This document shows, piece after piece, positions 1 through 7,918 of a stretch of DNA of 64,000 bases. Source of the DNA: Acidobacteriota bacterium (lineage in GTDB: Bacteria; Acidobacteriota; Blastocatellia; UBA7656). The stretch is from contig JBBPIG010000015.1 in NCBI GenBank assembly GCA_038040445.1, positions 1 through 64,000 of the forward strand, written 5' to 3'. The notes under the pieces are model-generated. The model had not been told where the DNA came from. It worked only from the letters and a program-made list of their open reading frames with translations, and made no database searches. Numbering within the stretch: position 1 is the first letter of the stretch; each line of letters starts with the position of its first letter. The position numbers and the translations under genes are program-made.

Positions 1-71
<71 letters not shown>

Positions 72-120
72 GCGCTTCAAAACTAAAACTGTTTCTCAAT
101 CGGTTGCTGAAGCCTTGCAA

Positions 121-199
121 ACTTGGTCGGCGGTACTGGGTTCCAACCAGCGGCGCCGGTTTGTAAGCCGCCAGCAAGCCGACAACGCTGAACAACCGA
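121..199 (-). pseudogene. Degenerate tRNA-Val (TAC) copy / possible att remnant
   Basis: Positions 121-172 match the 3' half of the intact tRNA-Val at 11668-11742 with only a handful of differences. The match covers the anticodon loop CTTACAA, most of the T-arm, the 3' acceptor strand, CCA and three bases beyond CCA. The 5' half is only weakly similar. The acceptor stem no longer pairs fully, the anticodon stem has several mismatches, and the T-loop reads TTGGAAC rather than TTCGAAC, so a functional tRNA is unlikely. It is either a decayed second tRNA-Val of a Val-Asp operon or the 3' fragment left by an element that integrated into tRNA-Val. Confidence 0.8.
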
Positions 200-645
200 A
201 AGCGAGTATAGACGGAAACGCTGGACGATTGCAAGAAAGCCGTCAGCGAATGTCCGTGCTTGTTTACCATTGTTTGAAGAGACTGGGGACGCCTCTGGGG
301 ATGAAACCCCGTTTTTTGTTTCGTGGTATAACGGCTTAAGAAAGGTGAAGTATGAAACGGTACAAAGAGAAAGACGGCAAGCTTTTGCGCGCATCACGCC
401 TGGAGCACACGGAAGATTCTGCTTGTAGGCCAAATCGCCGGTAGCACCGAAGCATACAAATGCGTCTGAATTGCGGAGTCGCCATTCTTAGCTCTTTTTC
501 GTGGCTGCTTTTCTCCGGGTGCCCCCGTTCTCTAAGATCTGCTAAAGCAAACGTAACCACTCCAACACACTCTTCTGTGCAGTGCCACAGCCTCGGCCTT
601 TGAGCTTGATGAACGCGAGCCTCTGACTTAGCCACACATACAAAT
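200..645. other. Gene-poor spacer
   Basis: About 450 bases between the tRNA remnant and the dismutase gene. The short open frames here have no ribosome binding site and no recognisable family features. I see no RNA gene or clear terminator. Confidence 0.5.
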
Positions 646-1299
646 CTAGCGAGGAACGGGCGAGTGTGCGGCCTTGGAACGATCCCCGGTCCCCTTCTTC
701 AGGCGCTCTTCGACCGCGTTCCAATCGATGTTAGAGAAGAAAGCTTCGATGTACTTGGGGCGCTCGGCTGGCTTATAGTCCAGCAAGTACGCATGCTCCC
801 AGACGTCCATCACGAGCACTGGATTGAAACCTGCGACGTTGCCGATCTGATGCTCGCTGATCCAATGGTTCGACAGTCTATCGTTCGCCGGATTCTGATT
901 ACAGATGGCCCACCCAACGCCGCGCATCTTGCCAACGCCGACGAAATCAGTCTTCCAAACCGCGTAACTGCCAAAGCTTTGCTCCGCCGCTTTGAGGAAT
1001 GCCGAACTGCGTTCCGGATCGCCTGCTCCGCCCCGCTTCATGTTGCCGAAATAGTATTCGTGCAAAACCATCCCGTTATACTCGAACCCGAGACGACGCG
1101 TTAGCTCAGAGTAGGCCGGCATTTCTTCCTGGTCGATGTGACCGTCTTTGATGAACTCGGCAATCTTTTCCGTCAACAGATTGGTTTGCGTGACATAGCC
1201 CTCGTAGAGCTTGATGTGCATTTCGACGGTTTCGTCAGAGATGCCGCTCAAGCCACTCAGCTTAAACTGCTTGGCCTGATAGATCACGTTGTCGCTCAT
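646..1299 (-). CDS. Fe/Mn-family superoxide dismutase
   Basis: Predicted to convert superoxide to hydrogen peroxide and oxygen. The 217-residue length is typical. The metal-ligand motif DVWEHAY is present near residue 167, a second His lies in LHEYYF, and the first ligand His is at residue 28. The usual N-terminal HHxxHHxxYV segment is instead MHIKLYEGYV, so the second-sphere histidines are absent, marking a divergent subfamily. The start is supported by an AGGAGG site a few bases upstream. No signal peptide is seen, so it is probably cytoplasmic. A conserved dyad at 1474-1487, pointing toward this gene, may be its promoter/operator. Fe versus Mn preference cannot be told from sequence. Confidence 0.9.
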   Translation of the reverse strand: MSDNVIYQAKQFKLSGLSGISDETVEMHIKLYEGYVTQTNLLTEKIAEFIKDGHIDQEEMPAYSELTRRLGFEYNGMVLHEYYFGNMKRGGAGDPERSSAFLKAAEQSFGSYAVWKTDFVGVGKMRGVGWAICNQNPANDRLSNHWISEHQIGNVAGFNPVLVMDVWEHAYLLDYKPAERPKYIEAFFSNIDWNAVEERLKKGTGDRSKAAHSPVPR

Positions 1300-1473
1300 T
1301 CTCTTTCCTCCTTGAGGTAGTAGATTCTCTTTTTCAACACAGCAGGCGTTGCGATTGCTGATTCGTTGGCCGCCGCTAACCGTTTGAATTGAGCCGTCCA
1401 GACATCCCTATACCTGCTGCGCTGAAGCCCTCTGGCAGCTTTCCAATGCTACGCTCAACAGGGGATGGTTTCC

Positions 1474-1487
1474 GTTCAATATTGGAC
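1474..1487 (-). promoter_or_regulatory. 14-bp dyad, copy 1 (GTCCAATATTGAAC)
   Basis: On the minus strand it reads GTCCAATATTGAAC, identical to copies at 4533 and 11530. It is followed after exactly 21 bases by GTA, as at the other two sites, and it points toward the dismutase gene 174 bases away. It is probably an operator or activator site with a promoter next to it. The cognate regulator is unknown. Confidence 0.55.
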
Positions 1488-1567
1488 AATTCCCAAATAG
1501 GACAATGTTGTGAGAAGCATTTGACGGAAGCAGACAGCACATCGCCGGCAACTTTCTTTTCGAGATG

Positions 1568-1581
1568 GTGCAATATTGCAC
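1568..1581. promoter_or_regulatory. 14-bp perfect palindrome, copy 2 (GTGCAATATTGCAC)
   Basis: A perfect 14-bp palindrome sharing the CAATATTG core and the GT/AC ends with copies at 1474, 4533 and 11530. It lies 137 bases before the CsbD-like gene at 1719 and 94 bases from copy 1, so the divergent dismutase/CsbD intergenic region holds two sites. Confidence 0.5.
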
Positions 1582-1637
1582 AGCAATTAATTCCAGTCCG
1601 GCGGATTATCAGTAGGGACCTCAAGAAACTATCAACG

Positions 1638-1679
1638 CTTAAGAAGAAGCTTACTGGGCTTAAGAAGAAGCTCACTGGG
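1638..1679 (+). repeat. 21-bp direct tandem repeat, two units
   Basis: Two adjacent 21-bp units starting CTTAAGAAGAAGC and differing by one base. They lie between the dyad at 1568 and the CsbD-like start at 1719, so they may be part of the 5' untranslated leader. No function is evident. Confidence 0.8.
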
Positions 1680-1718
1680 TAGGGACGGGGAATATGCAAT
1701 CACCTAGGGGAGACAAGT

Positions 1719-1868
1719 ATGTGGAGAGAGGATGATTTCGAAGACAAAGGTAAACAGATCAAGGGCGTGCGCAAGGACAGGGGCGGGGAGTTGATTAACG
1801 ACCCAGACCTCGAACCTGAAGGCAAAGCCGAGAGTTCTGATGGAAGAGCCCAGGAGTTGAGCCATTAG
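1719..1868 (+). CDS. CsbD-like small stress protein (49 aa)
   Basis: A 49-residue hydrophilic protein beginning MWREDDFEDKGKQIKG. It has the charged KGKQIKG and EPEGKAE motifs of CsbD-type general-stress proteins, whose molecular role is not established. An AGGGGAGA ribosome site precedes the ATG. It is shorter than most CsbD proteins (about 60-70 residues). It lies 114 bases upstream of the ferritin-like gene in the same direction and may share its transcript. Two copies of the 14-bp dyad lie upstream. A second CsbD gene is at 5142 and a decayed one near 11060. Confidence 0.7.
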   Translation: MWREDDFEDKGKQIKGVRKDRGGELINDPDLEPEGKAESSDGRAQELSH

Positions 1869-1982
1869 CGGCCCGGCCTGAATCGCTTCGGAGCCGATCA
1901 CCCTGGCGCACTTCACGCCACAGGTGATCAGCCCGGCAAGCCTGCAAGCAGATCAAGGCAGGTCAAACAAAGGAGAACGTCA

Positions 1983-2561
1983 ATGAATGAGTTTTTATCG
2001 GATGTCAAAGAGATTCGGCAGCGGGCGCGCAAGCATATTGAGCAAGGCCCGGTCACCGACGGCTACAAGGCGGACCGCACGAAGGTGATCGCCGTCTTGA
2101 ACGAAGTGCTTGCGACCGAGCTGGTATGCGTTCTGCGCTACAAGCGTCATTACTTCATGGCCAGCGGTATTCACGCCGAGCCCGTAGCGCGCGAGTTCCT
2201 CGAACACGCCAACGAGGAGCAGGTGCATGCGGACATGGTCGCTCAGCGCATCACGCAGCTTCAGGGCGAGCCGAACTTCAATCCGGAGGGCCTCGCTACG
2301 CGGAGCCATTCGGAATATGTCGAGGGAGGCTCGCTCGTTGAGATGATCCGCGAAGATTTAGTTGCTGAGCGCATAGCCGTCGAATCGTACTCGGAGATCA
2401 TCCGGTGGCTTGGCAACGACGATCCGACCACGCGCAGCGTCATTGAAGAGATCCTCAAGAAAGAAGAGGAGCACGCGGATGACCTGTCAAACATGCTCGC
2501 GACTTTCGACCCGGAGAAAGCTCCGGCGCCCAAGCCAAAAATGAAAAGTCACGGAGCCTAG
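1983..2561 (+). CDS. Ferritin-like (bacterioferritin-type) protein
   Basis: A 192-residue protein with a four-helix ferritin-like domain and the expected iron-binding pattern: Glu in NEVLATELVCVLRYK, E-HANEEQ-H in the second helix, E in the third helix (VAERIAVESY) and E-E-H in KKEEEHADDL. It probably stores or detoxifies iron in the cytoplasm, limiting Fenton chemistry, which fits its neighbours superoxide dismutase and CsbD. A short Pro/Lys tail (APAPKPKMKSHGA) follows the domain. The ATG is preceded by AAAGGAGAA. Distinguishing bacterioferritin from a Dps-like or other ferritin-like class would need structural alignment. Confidence 0.85.
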   Translation: MNEFLSDVKEIRQRARKHIEQGPVTDGYKADRTKVIAVLNEVLATELVCVLRYKRHYFMASGIHAEPVAREFLEHANEEQVHADMVAQRITQLQGEPNFNPEGLATRSHSEYVEGGSLVEMIREDLVAERIAVESYSEIIRWLGNDDPTTRSVIEEILKKEEEHADDLSNMLATFDPEKAPAPKPKMKSHGA

Positions 2562-2619
2562 TGAAGTTTACAGGTATCTGGGATGGGCGGTGAAGCTCGA
2601 CTTTAGACGGGAACGCAAG

Positions 2620-2772
2620 GTCGAACTTTTGCACGAGGCGTTTTGGCGCCCTATTTCGCCAGGCGAGGGCAAGCGCAGAGTGCTCTTCTTCGCCGCCCGG
2701 AGCTTCACCTTCGTGGCCCCCCGGTGGCGTCCCCGCGCACCCCCACGCACCATTGAAAGACTTCGGGTTCGG
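2620..2772. repeat. Dispersed ~154-bp repeat, copy 1
   Basis: Clear nucleotide similarity to 5864-6017, including the blocks GAGGCGTTTTGG, TTTCGCCA, GCGCAGAGTGCTCTTCTTCG, CACCATTGAA and CTTCGGGTTCGG in the same order and spacing. Reading frames are not conserved between copies, so it is probably a non-coding repeat rather than a gene. It sits between the ferritin-like gene and the transglycosylase gene. Confidence 0.8.
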
Positions 2773-2893
2773 CTCAGTCAACACTTCGGTTTGGAGGCAA
2801 AGGAGTCCAGAGGATGAGCACGAAGACGACCTCGGCAAAGTCTGCTGCTTGTAGTCTTTCAAGCGGCTGCAATCTCAATCTTGAGGGACTAGA

Positions 2894-4423
2894 GTGAAGA
2901 TTCGAAGTATCCCAATAGCGGCTCTGGTTGTCTTACTCTCTCTTGGCCTGGTTTCTTACTTATGGTATCTAAAGCATCCCAGTCTGGCAGGAGAAGGCCC
3001 TGTGGACGAGGCGGGGGATGTCCCATTAGGCCCTCCCATCGAGCGCGACCTTGAAGCCATTAAACAACGTGGCACCCTCACGATTCTCGCACCCCACAAC
3101 TCAACCACATACTTTCTTCTTCGTGGCGAGCCTATGGGCTACGAATACGAATTGCTCAAGGCCTTTTCGCGGGAGCATGGCCTCACATTGGTGATGGAGG
3201 TCGTCAAAAACCAGAAGACTCTTTACCAAATGCTTAATCGCGGCGAAGGCGACATTGTGGCTGCTCGGATTATCCCTAAACAGGAGGATGAAGCAAAAGT
3301 CTCATTTACAAATACCTTGTATCGAACTGAACCAGCACTCGTGCAGCAGAAAAAGCCACCCGATCAGGCGAACCTGCCCGAGGCTGTCAAGAGCGACATA
3401 AAGTCTGAGCCTGCCGACATAAAACCAGATGAGATAGAAATACATGCCAGGCTCATTACAAAGCCTTCTCAGCTAGCCGGAGAGACAGTTACGTTACCAA
3501 AGAAATCTGCCTACCGCAGGACACTGATAGAACTGGCCGATGAAATCTCAGGCGATATACAAGTTGTTGAGGTGGGAGGTAAGATCGATGATGAAGCGCT
3601 GATCAACAAAGTGGCAAAAGGAGATATCGAGTACACCGTCGTGCAGAATAATTTGGCTGAGTTGAAGGAATCCTATTTCACTAACATCAAGATTCGCCCG
3701 CTTGTTGGGGCCTCAAACAGGGTCGCGTGGGTGATCAGGAAAAACTCATCCGAACTGCTAAAAGAGTTGAACCGATGGATAGAACACAAAAAGAACGGCT
3801 CACTATTCGACAAAATGTACAAGAAGTATTTCATCGACCGGAAGGGTTACAAGGAGCGCGCTGCAAGCGAGTACCTAACGCATGAGACAGGTAAGCTATG
3901 TCAGTACGATCCCCTGCTCAGACAATATTCGGCGGAACTTAGCTGGGACTGGCGGCTACTGGCATCGCAAACGTTTCAAGAATCTCGTTTCAAGCCCAAT
4001 GCGAAGTCATGGGCGGGGGCAACAGGCCTGTTGCAGCTCATGCCGGCGACTGGACAAGAGTTCGGCGTGCAGAATCCGCGGGACCCGGAGGACAACGTGC
4101 GTGGTGCGGTCAGGTTTCTTATCTGGTTGACCGATTATTGGAGTAAGAGAATCGAAGATAGAGATGAGCGCCTTAAGTTCATCCTGGCATCATACAACTG
4201 CGGCGCAGGCCATGTAGAAGACGCGCAGCGGCTGGCAGAAAAGTACGGAAGCAACCCTAAAGCCTGGGACGATGTCGCGTATTGGCTCTTGCAGAAATCA
4301 AAGGTGCAGTATTCAGAGGACCCGGTAGTGAAATATGGCTTCTGCCGCGGCATCGAGCCGGTGACATATGTGAGTTTGATTCTTAAGCGGTTTGAGCACT
4401 ACAGAAGGTTTGTCACAGCATAA
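2894..4423 (+). CDS. MltF-like lytic transglycosylase with solute-binding domain
   Basis: A 509-residue secreted or inner-membrane-anchored protein. Residues 1-30 form a hydrophobic signal/anchor. About 50-310 resemble the periplasmic solute-binding fold (SBP_bac_3), opening with LEAIKQRGTLTIL. About 335-480 form an SLT domain, with the predicted catalytic Glu363 in TFQESRF followed by GATGLLQLMP. This is the MltF architecture: cleavage of peptidoglycan glycan strands, perhaps controlled by a muropeptide bound to the N-domain. A Lys/Pro/Glu-rich stretch near residues 150-185 interrupts the binding domain. The start is GTG with a weak ribosome site. It is one of three lytic transglycosylases in the window. 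Confidence 0.85.
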   Translation: MKIRSIPIAALVVLLSLGLVSYLWYLKHPSLAGEGPVDEAGDVPLGPPIERDLEAIKQRGTLTILAPHNSTTYFLLRGEPMGYEYELLKAFSREHGLTLVMEVVKNQKTLYQMLNRGEGDIVAARIIPKQEDEAKVSFTNTLYRTEPALVQQKKPPDQANLPEAVKSDIKSEPADIKPDEIEIHARLITKPSQLAGETVTLPKKSAYRRTLIELADEISGDIQVVEVGGKIDDEALINKVAKGDIEYTVVQNNLAELKESYFTNIKIRPLVGASNRVAWVIRKNSSELLKELNRWIEHKKNGSLFDKMYKKYFIDRKGYKERAASEYLTHETGKLCQYDPLLRQYSAELSWDWRLLASQTFQESRFKPNAKSWAGATGLLQLMPATGQEFGVQNPRDPEDNVRGAVRFLIWLTDYWSKRIEDRDERLKFILASYNCGAGHVEDAQRLAEKYGSNPKAWDDVAYWLLQKSKVQYSEDPVVKYGFCRGIEPVTYVSLILKRFEHYRRFVTA

Positions 4424-4532
4424 TCCTGTATCGAGGCAATCCCACCACCGCAATTGGTTGATTCCCTTTTTCGTCAGCCTGCTAGGCCCGGTTCCCAACC
4501 GACCTGTTGATTGGAACTCTATTTCCACGTTT

Positions 4533-4546
4533 GTCCAATATTGAAC
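4533..4546 (+). promoter_or_regulatory. 14-bp dyad, copy 3 (GTCCAATATTGAAC)
   Basis: Identical to copy 1 and copy 4. GCTGGA follows after three bases, and GTATTGTA begins exactly 21 bases after the dyad. Copy 4 has GCTGGA and GTATGGTA at the same positions. The start of a small membrane-protein gene is 57 bases downstream, so this is probably its control region. Confidence 0.6.
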
Positions 4547-4603
4547 GGTGCTGGATTCGAGATAGGGGTATTGTACCTACTGACCAGAACGGAGGCTAGA
4601 ACG

Positions 4604-4798
4604 ATGACAGACAGAATCGTAGAAGTTCATTCCGATGGCGGGGGCGGCAGCGGTGCGTTGGCCGTCTTGGCCGTTGTGTTGGGTTTGATCGTGGTGTTGG
4701 CGGTGCTTTATTTCGCAGGCGTCTTCCGGCGCGGTCCTGCAAAGCATGAAGTTGATATCAACATCAATAAGCCAGGCGTCGTGCTTCAACTGCGCTAG
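4604..4798 (+). CDS. Small single-pass membrane protein (64 aa), unknown
   Basis: A 64-residue protein beginning MTDRIVEVHSDGGGG, with one strongly hydrophobic segment at about residues 17-41 and a polar C-terminus ending DININKPGVVLQLR. I do not recognise a family. The ATG at 4604 is chosen because GGAGG lies eight bases upstream; the frame is open further upstream, but across the dyad at 4533. It may belong to the same small-stress-protein set as its neighbours. Confidence 0.7.
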   Translation: MTDRIVEVHSDGGGGSGALAVLAVVLGLIVVLAVLYFAGVFRRGPAKHEVDININKPGVVLQLR

Positions 4799-4894
4799 CT
4801 TGTTCGAGACAAGATCATCGGGGAATTGGGCGGAATTGAGACGAGCTAGATTAGGCCGGGGTGGTGAGATGCCCGGGCCGAAAGGAGTGAGTAA

Positions 4895-4981
4895 ATGAGT
4901 ACCACGACAATACTGATTGTTATCGTAGTCCTGGTTCTGCTCTTTGGCGGGGGCTATGGCTACAGTCGTCGGAGGGGCTGA
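4895..4981 (+). CDS. Micro-protein with one membrane helix (28 aa)
   Basis: A 28-residue product starting MSTTTILIVIVVLVLLFGGG and ending in a short Tyr/Arg tail (YGYSRRRG). It is preceded by AAAGGAGTG at good spacing. It resembles the tiny hydrophobic DUF3309-type proteins found near CsbD and other stress genes in many soil bacteria; that assignment is by general character only. It lies between the 64-residue membrane protein and the CsbD gene, all on the plus strand. Confidence 0.65.
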   Translation: MSTTTILIVIVVLVLLFGGGYGYSRRRG

Positions 4982-5141
4982 AAGATGCGCTGCACAATCC
5001 CTGGGCTGCTAGACGCCAGTGGAGAAACGAGCGACGGGATAAGTCCAGACCCGCGAAAGATGGCGGGCCGCTTGATGTTAATCAGATCGCCGGCCAGTCG
5101 GACCAGGCCGGCGTATTACAAAAGAAAAGGAGAACTAAGCC

Positions 5142-5354
5142 ATGGGACTACCAAACAAAGCTGAGGTTAAAGGCAAGATCAAGAAGGCAAAAGGCACAGT
5201 AAAAGAGGATGTTGGGCACGCGGTAGGCAATCGAAGGATGGAAAACCAAGGCGCCGCCGACCGCCGCGAAGGGAATGTCCAAGAGACTCTAGGCAAAGCG
5301 AGACGCAAAGTTGGCGATGCCGTGAAGGACCTTGGTAAGACCTTGCGCAAATGA
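5142..5354 (+). CDS. CsbD family stress protein
   Basis: A 70-residue hydrophilic, Lys/Glu-rich protein with the CsbD signature: EVKGKIKKAKGTVKE, then a Gly/Asn segment, QGAADRREGNVQE, and an amphipathic C-terminal helix VGDAVKDLGKTL. CsbD proteins accumulate under general stress; their molecular function is unknown. AAAGGAGAA precedes the ATG. The 3' part of this gene has a decayed copy at about 11060-11150 in the same orientation. Confidence 0.85.
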   Translation: MGLPNKAEVKGKIKKAKGTVKEDVGHAVGNRRMENQGAADRREGNVQETLGKARRKVGDAVKDLGKTLRK

Positions 5355-5461
5355 CGGGTAGCCGCATTTCTGCTCCAATTTGACCACCTTGGCTTTTTGG
5401 CTCACTTGCGTTCACAGTATTTTCTGGACGCTTGCCGGAACTAAGATTCGGGAGGACAACA

Positions 5462-5761
5462 ATGAAGCGATTACTAGCAACGACAGCATTGTCTTTGGCG
5501 CTTGCTCTCAGTGCAGTAGTGCCAGCAGCGATGGCAAGACCTGAGACGCGCAAAGAGGCGGTGAAGGTCTGCCATGACTTGTACCTGCAATCCATAATGA
5601 CGGCTAACGACAGCTACAAAGCCGCTGTGAAAAACGCAAATACCACGAAGGGTAAGGAGCGTAGAGATGCCTTAGCGGCGGCCAGCAAAGCGAGACGGGA
5701 CAGCAAGGTGCAGGCGAGAGAATCCGAGAAGACTTGCATCGCTAAAGCCCCGAAAAAGTGA
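5462..5761 (+). CDS. Secreted small Lys/Ala-rich protein (99 aa), unknown
   Basis: A 99-residue precursor with a clear Sec signal peptide (MKRLLATTALSLALALSAVV, cleavage probably after AMA near residue 25). The mature part is highly charged and helical, with two Cys (KVCHDLY and KTCIAKA) that could form a disulfide. No family recognised. The ATG at 5462 follows GGGAGGACAAC; an upstream in-frame start would put extra residues before the signal peptide. The location suggests a periplasmic stress or envelope protein. Confidence 0.75.
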   Translation: MKRLLATTALSLALALSAVVPAAMARPETRKEAVKVCHDLYLQSIMTANDSYKAAVKNANTTKGKERRDALAAASKARRDSKVQARESEKTCIAKAPKK

Positions 5762-5863
5762 TAATCGGCTAGATACCTTCCTTGATACAAGGCGGCTCTC
5801 GGGACCTGGTGGGCGTCCGGGAGGTCTGGCGGCGCGAACGGGCGCCGGCGCGGGCTACTCGAT

Positions 5864-6017
5864 GTCGAACTGCTGCAGGAGGCGTTTTGGTGCTCTGTTT
5901 CGCCAAGCGAAGACGAGCGCCGTGCGCAGAGTGCTCTTCTTCGCCGGCGCGGAGTTGCACCTCGTCGCCCCGTCACGTCCCCAGGCACCATTGAACGGCT
6001 TGAAACTTCGGGTTCGG
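5864..6017. repeat. Dispersed ~154-bp repeat, copy 2
   Basis: Second copy of the element at 2620-2772, with several short indels between the copies. Its right end directly abuts the decayed MmcQ/YjbR gene, so the element may have inserted into or next to that gene. Confidence 0.8.
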
Positions 6018-6207
6018 CAAACGAAGGACTCCTAGTTGCTCAGGCGTCAGTTTGACCGTCGCCCCAGAGTGTAGCGAAGATCTTCCCACCGACGCGGAAG
6101 TCCGGGTGACCCATATGCGCGGCTTCCGACGGTTCCGGTAGACCGAGAGCCATTTTTCGAAACTCTTCCGCAGTCAGACCTGCCCCTCCAGGCCAAATCA
6201 AGCTCAC
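6018..6207 (-). pseudogene. Broken MmcQ/YjbR-family gene
   Basis: The minus strand encodes LTAEEFRKMALGLPE, then AAHMGHPDFRVGGKIFATLW, the typical N-terminal half of MmcQ/YjbR-family proteins. The frame then shifts; the continuing family motif TVKLTPEQLGVL is readable one frame over, just before the repeat at 6017. The first frame stops at 6040. A normal member is about 115 residues, so the C-terminal half is missing. There is no good start codon; a GTG at 6207 follows an in-frame stop. Confidence 0.8.
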
Positions 6208-6305
6208 TTACACCTACACCTTCAGTCCATCTTGTGACGGGGCAGGCCGGACACGCTAAGCTAGTCTCGTCAAATTCAGTGCAGATTTAGCAATGGAGCA
6301 AACCT

Positions 6306-6505
6306 GTGAAACTTACGCGTGATATTCATAGCCTCAGCACATTCAAGCGCGACAGCGCGAAGCTGATGCGCCAAATGAAGAAGACGAAGGCGCCTGTGGT
6401 GCTGACCGTAAATGGAAAGCTGAGTTGGTTGTGCAAGACGCCGAGAGCTACCAACAATTCGTTGGAAGCGAAAGACAGAATGGCTGGGAAGCAACTGGAC
6501 CGTAA
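6306..6505 (+). pseudogene. Frameshifted Phd/YefM-type antitoxin gene
   Basis: The GTG-started frame reads KLTRDIHSLSTFKRDSAKL then APVVLTVNGK, a Phd/YefM N-terminal DNA-binding half. One base is missing after VNGK; the expected continuation AELVVQDAESYQQ is present in another frame from 6419 to the stop at 6505. Typical members are about 80-95 residues. No partner toxin gene is visible downstream, where the opposite-strand transporter begins, so this is a decayed solitary antitoxin. Confidence 0.8.
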
Positions 6506-6534
6506 AATGAAAGGTCGCTCACGTCCAGCCGCCA

Positions 6535-7839
6535 TCACATCGTTGCGAACATCCCTATCGCCGCCGCCGCCATGATCGCCGCCGTCGCCCAGCCTAGCCA
6601 CGTGAGCACAGGAGGATTGACTCGCTTACCCATCACCTTTTTGTTGCTGGTCAAGAGCACGACTAGAACGATCAACGGCGGCGCGAGGACTCCGTTCAAA
6701 ACCGCCGCCAGGAACAACATCTTCACCGCATGGATGCCGGCATAGTTTAGTGATAACCCCAGCAGCATCGACACGGCCACGACTGCGTAAAACTTCTTTG
6801 CCAGCCGCGGCTCGTCTTCGAGCGTTCCGCGCCACAGGCGCGCTTCGGCAATGGCGTAAGCTGCCGCCCCCGCGAGGACAGGCACGGCCAGCATCCCGGT
6901 GCCGATCAATCCCAAAGTGAAAAGCAAATATGCGCCGTTGCCGGCGACCGGCTTGAGGGCCTCCGCCGCCTGCTGCGCCGTCTCGATGCGGGTTTTACCG
7001 TCAGCATGCAAAGTCGCGGCGGCGGTGAGAATGATGAAATACATCACGAGGTTCGAGAAGAACATTCCCGTGAGCACGTCTGTTCTCGATTTGCGAAGTT
7101 CTTCATTGGTCGCGCCTTCACGCTCGCGAACTGTGCGGCGTCCCATCTTTCTCTCTTCTTCCACCTCCTGCGAGGCCTGCCAGAAGAAAAGGTAAGGAGA
7201 AATGGTAGTTCCCAGAATCCCGACGAACGCCGCCAGATAATTGCTGGACCACTCAATATGAGGAACGAACGTCGAGCGCAAAACGGCTCGCCAGTCAGGA
7301 TGTGCGAGAAACGCCGCGATGATGTAGGCGAACAAGATCAGCGTGAGCCACTTGAAAACTTTTGCAATTAGACTATAGGAGGTCCAGAACAGCAGCGAGA
7401 CAACCAGCGCCGCGTAAATCGGCGTCCAGATGAAATGACTGATGCCGGTGACCATGCTGGTGGCTTCGGCCATCCCGCCAAGATCGGCGCCGATGTTGAC
7501 GACGTTCGCTATCACCAACAAAGCGCACGCCCCCCACACGACGCCGCGCGGATAGTTGCGCCGCAAGTTTGACGCGAGACCTCGTCCGGTGACCAGTCCC
7601 AGCCGCGCGCACATCATCTGCACCGCTGCCATCAAGGGAAACGAGAAGAGCGCGGTCCAGAGCGGCGCGTATCCAAACGAAGCGCCCGTCACTGAATAGG
7701 TCGAAATGCCGGAAGGGTCGTCGTCGGCCGCACCGGTAATCAAACCGGGACCCAATTCAGCAAAGAACCGTTGAACGCCGCGAGGAGCGACGCCCTCCAG
7801 CGTGCTCTTTTTCTTTTTCTTCTTCTTTGTCTTTGTCAT
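6535..7839 (-). CDS. Nramp-related divalent metal transporter
   Basis: A 434-residue inner-membrane protein with about 11 hydrophobic segments and the Nramp layout. The helix-1 motif normally DPGN reads DPSG (DDDPSGISTY), and the helix-6 position normally carrying the metal-binding Met (MPH) reads GTTISPY. Both changes are of the kind described for NRAMP-related magnesium transporters, so the substrate may be Mg2+ or Mn2+ rather than iron; this is inference. The N-terminus has a run of Lys residues before the membrane domain. No strong ribosome site precedes the ATG. Confidence 0.82.
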   Translation of the reverse strand: MTKTKKKKKKKSTLEGVAPRGVQRFFAELGPGLITGAADDDPSGISTYSVTGASFGYAPLWTALFSFPLMAAVQMMCARLGLVTGRGLASNLRRNYPRGVVWGACALLVIANVVNIGADLGGMAEATSMVTGISHFIWTPIYAALVVSLLFWTSYSLIAKVFKWLTLILFAYIIAAFLAHPDWRAVLRSTFVPHIEWSSNYLAAFVGILGTTISPYLFFWQASQEVEEERKMGRRTVREREGATNEELRKSRTDVLTGMFFSNLVMYFIILTAAATLHADGKTRIETAQQAAEALKPVAGNGAYLLFTLGLIGTGMLAVPVLAGAAAYAIAEARLWRGTLEDEPRLAKKFYAVVAVSMLLGLSLNYAGIHAVKMLFLAAVLNGVLAPPLIVLVVLLTSNKKVMGKRVNPPVLTWLGWATAAIMAAAAIGMFATM

Positions 7840-7918
7840 CGAAGCGCCGTCAAAAGCTAGAGTATCCTAGCGTGGCCATCCCTTTTGATGCCACCGATCC
7901 GGCCGGACATGATTTGAT

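Noticed and set aside
115-433. Overlapping open frames on both strands near the tRNA remnant
   Set aside because: They run through tRNA sequence and have no ribosome site or recognised domain.
2455-2862. Minus-strand open frames over the dispersed repeat
   Set aside because: Frames differ between repeat copies, lack ribosome sites and have repeat-like composition.
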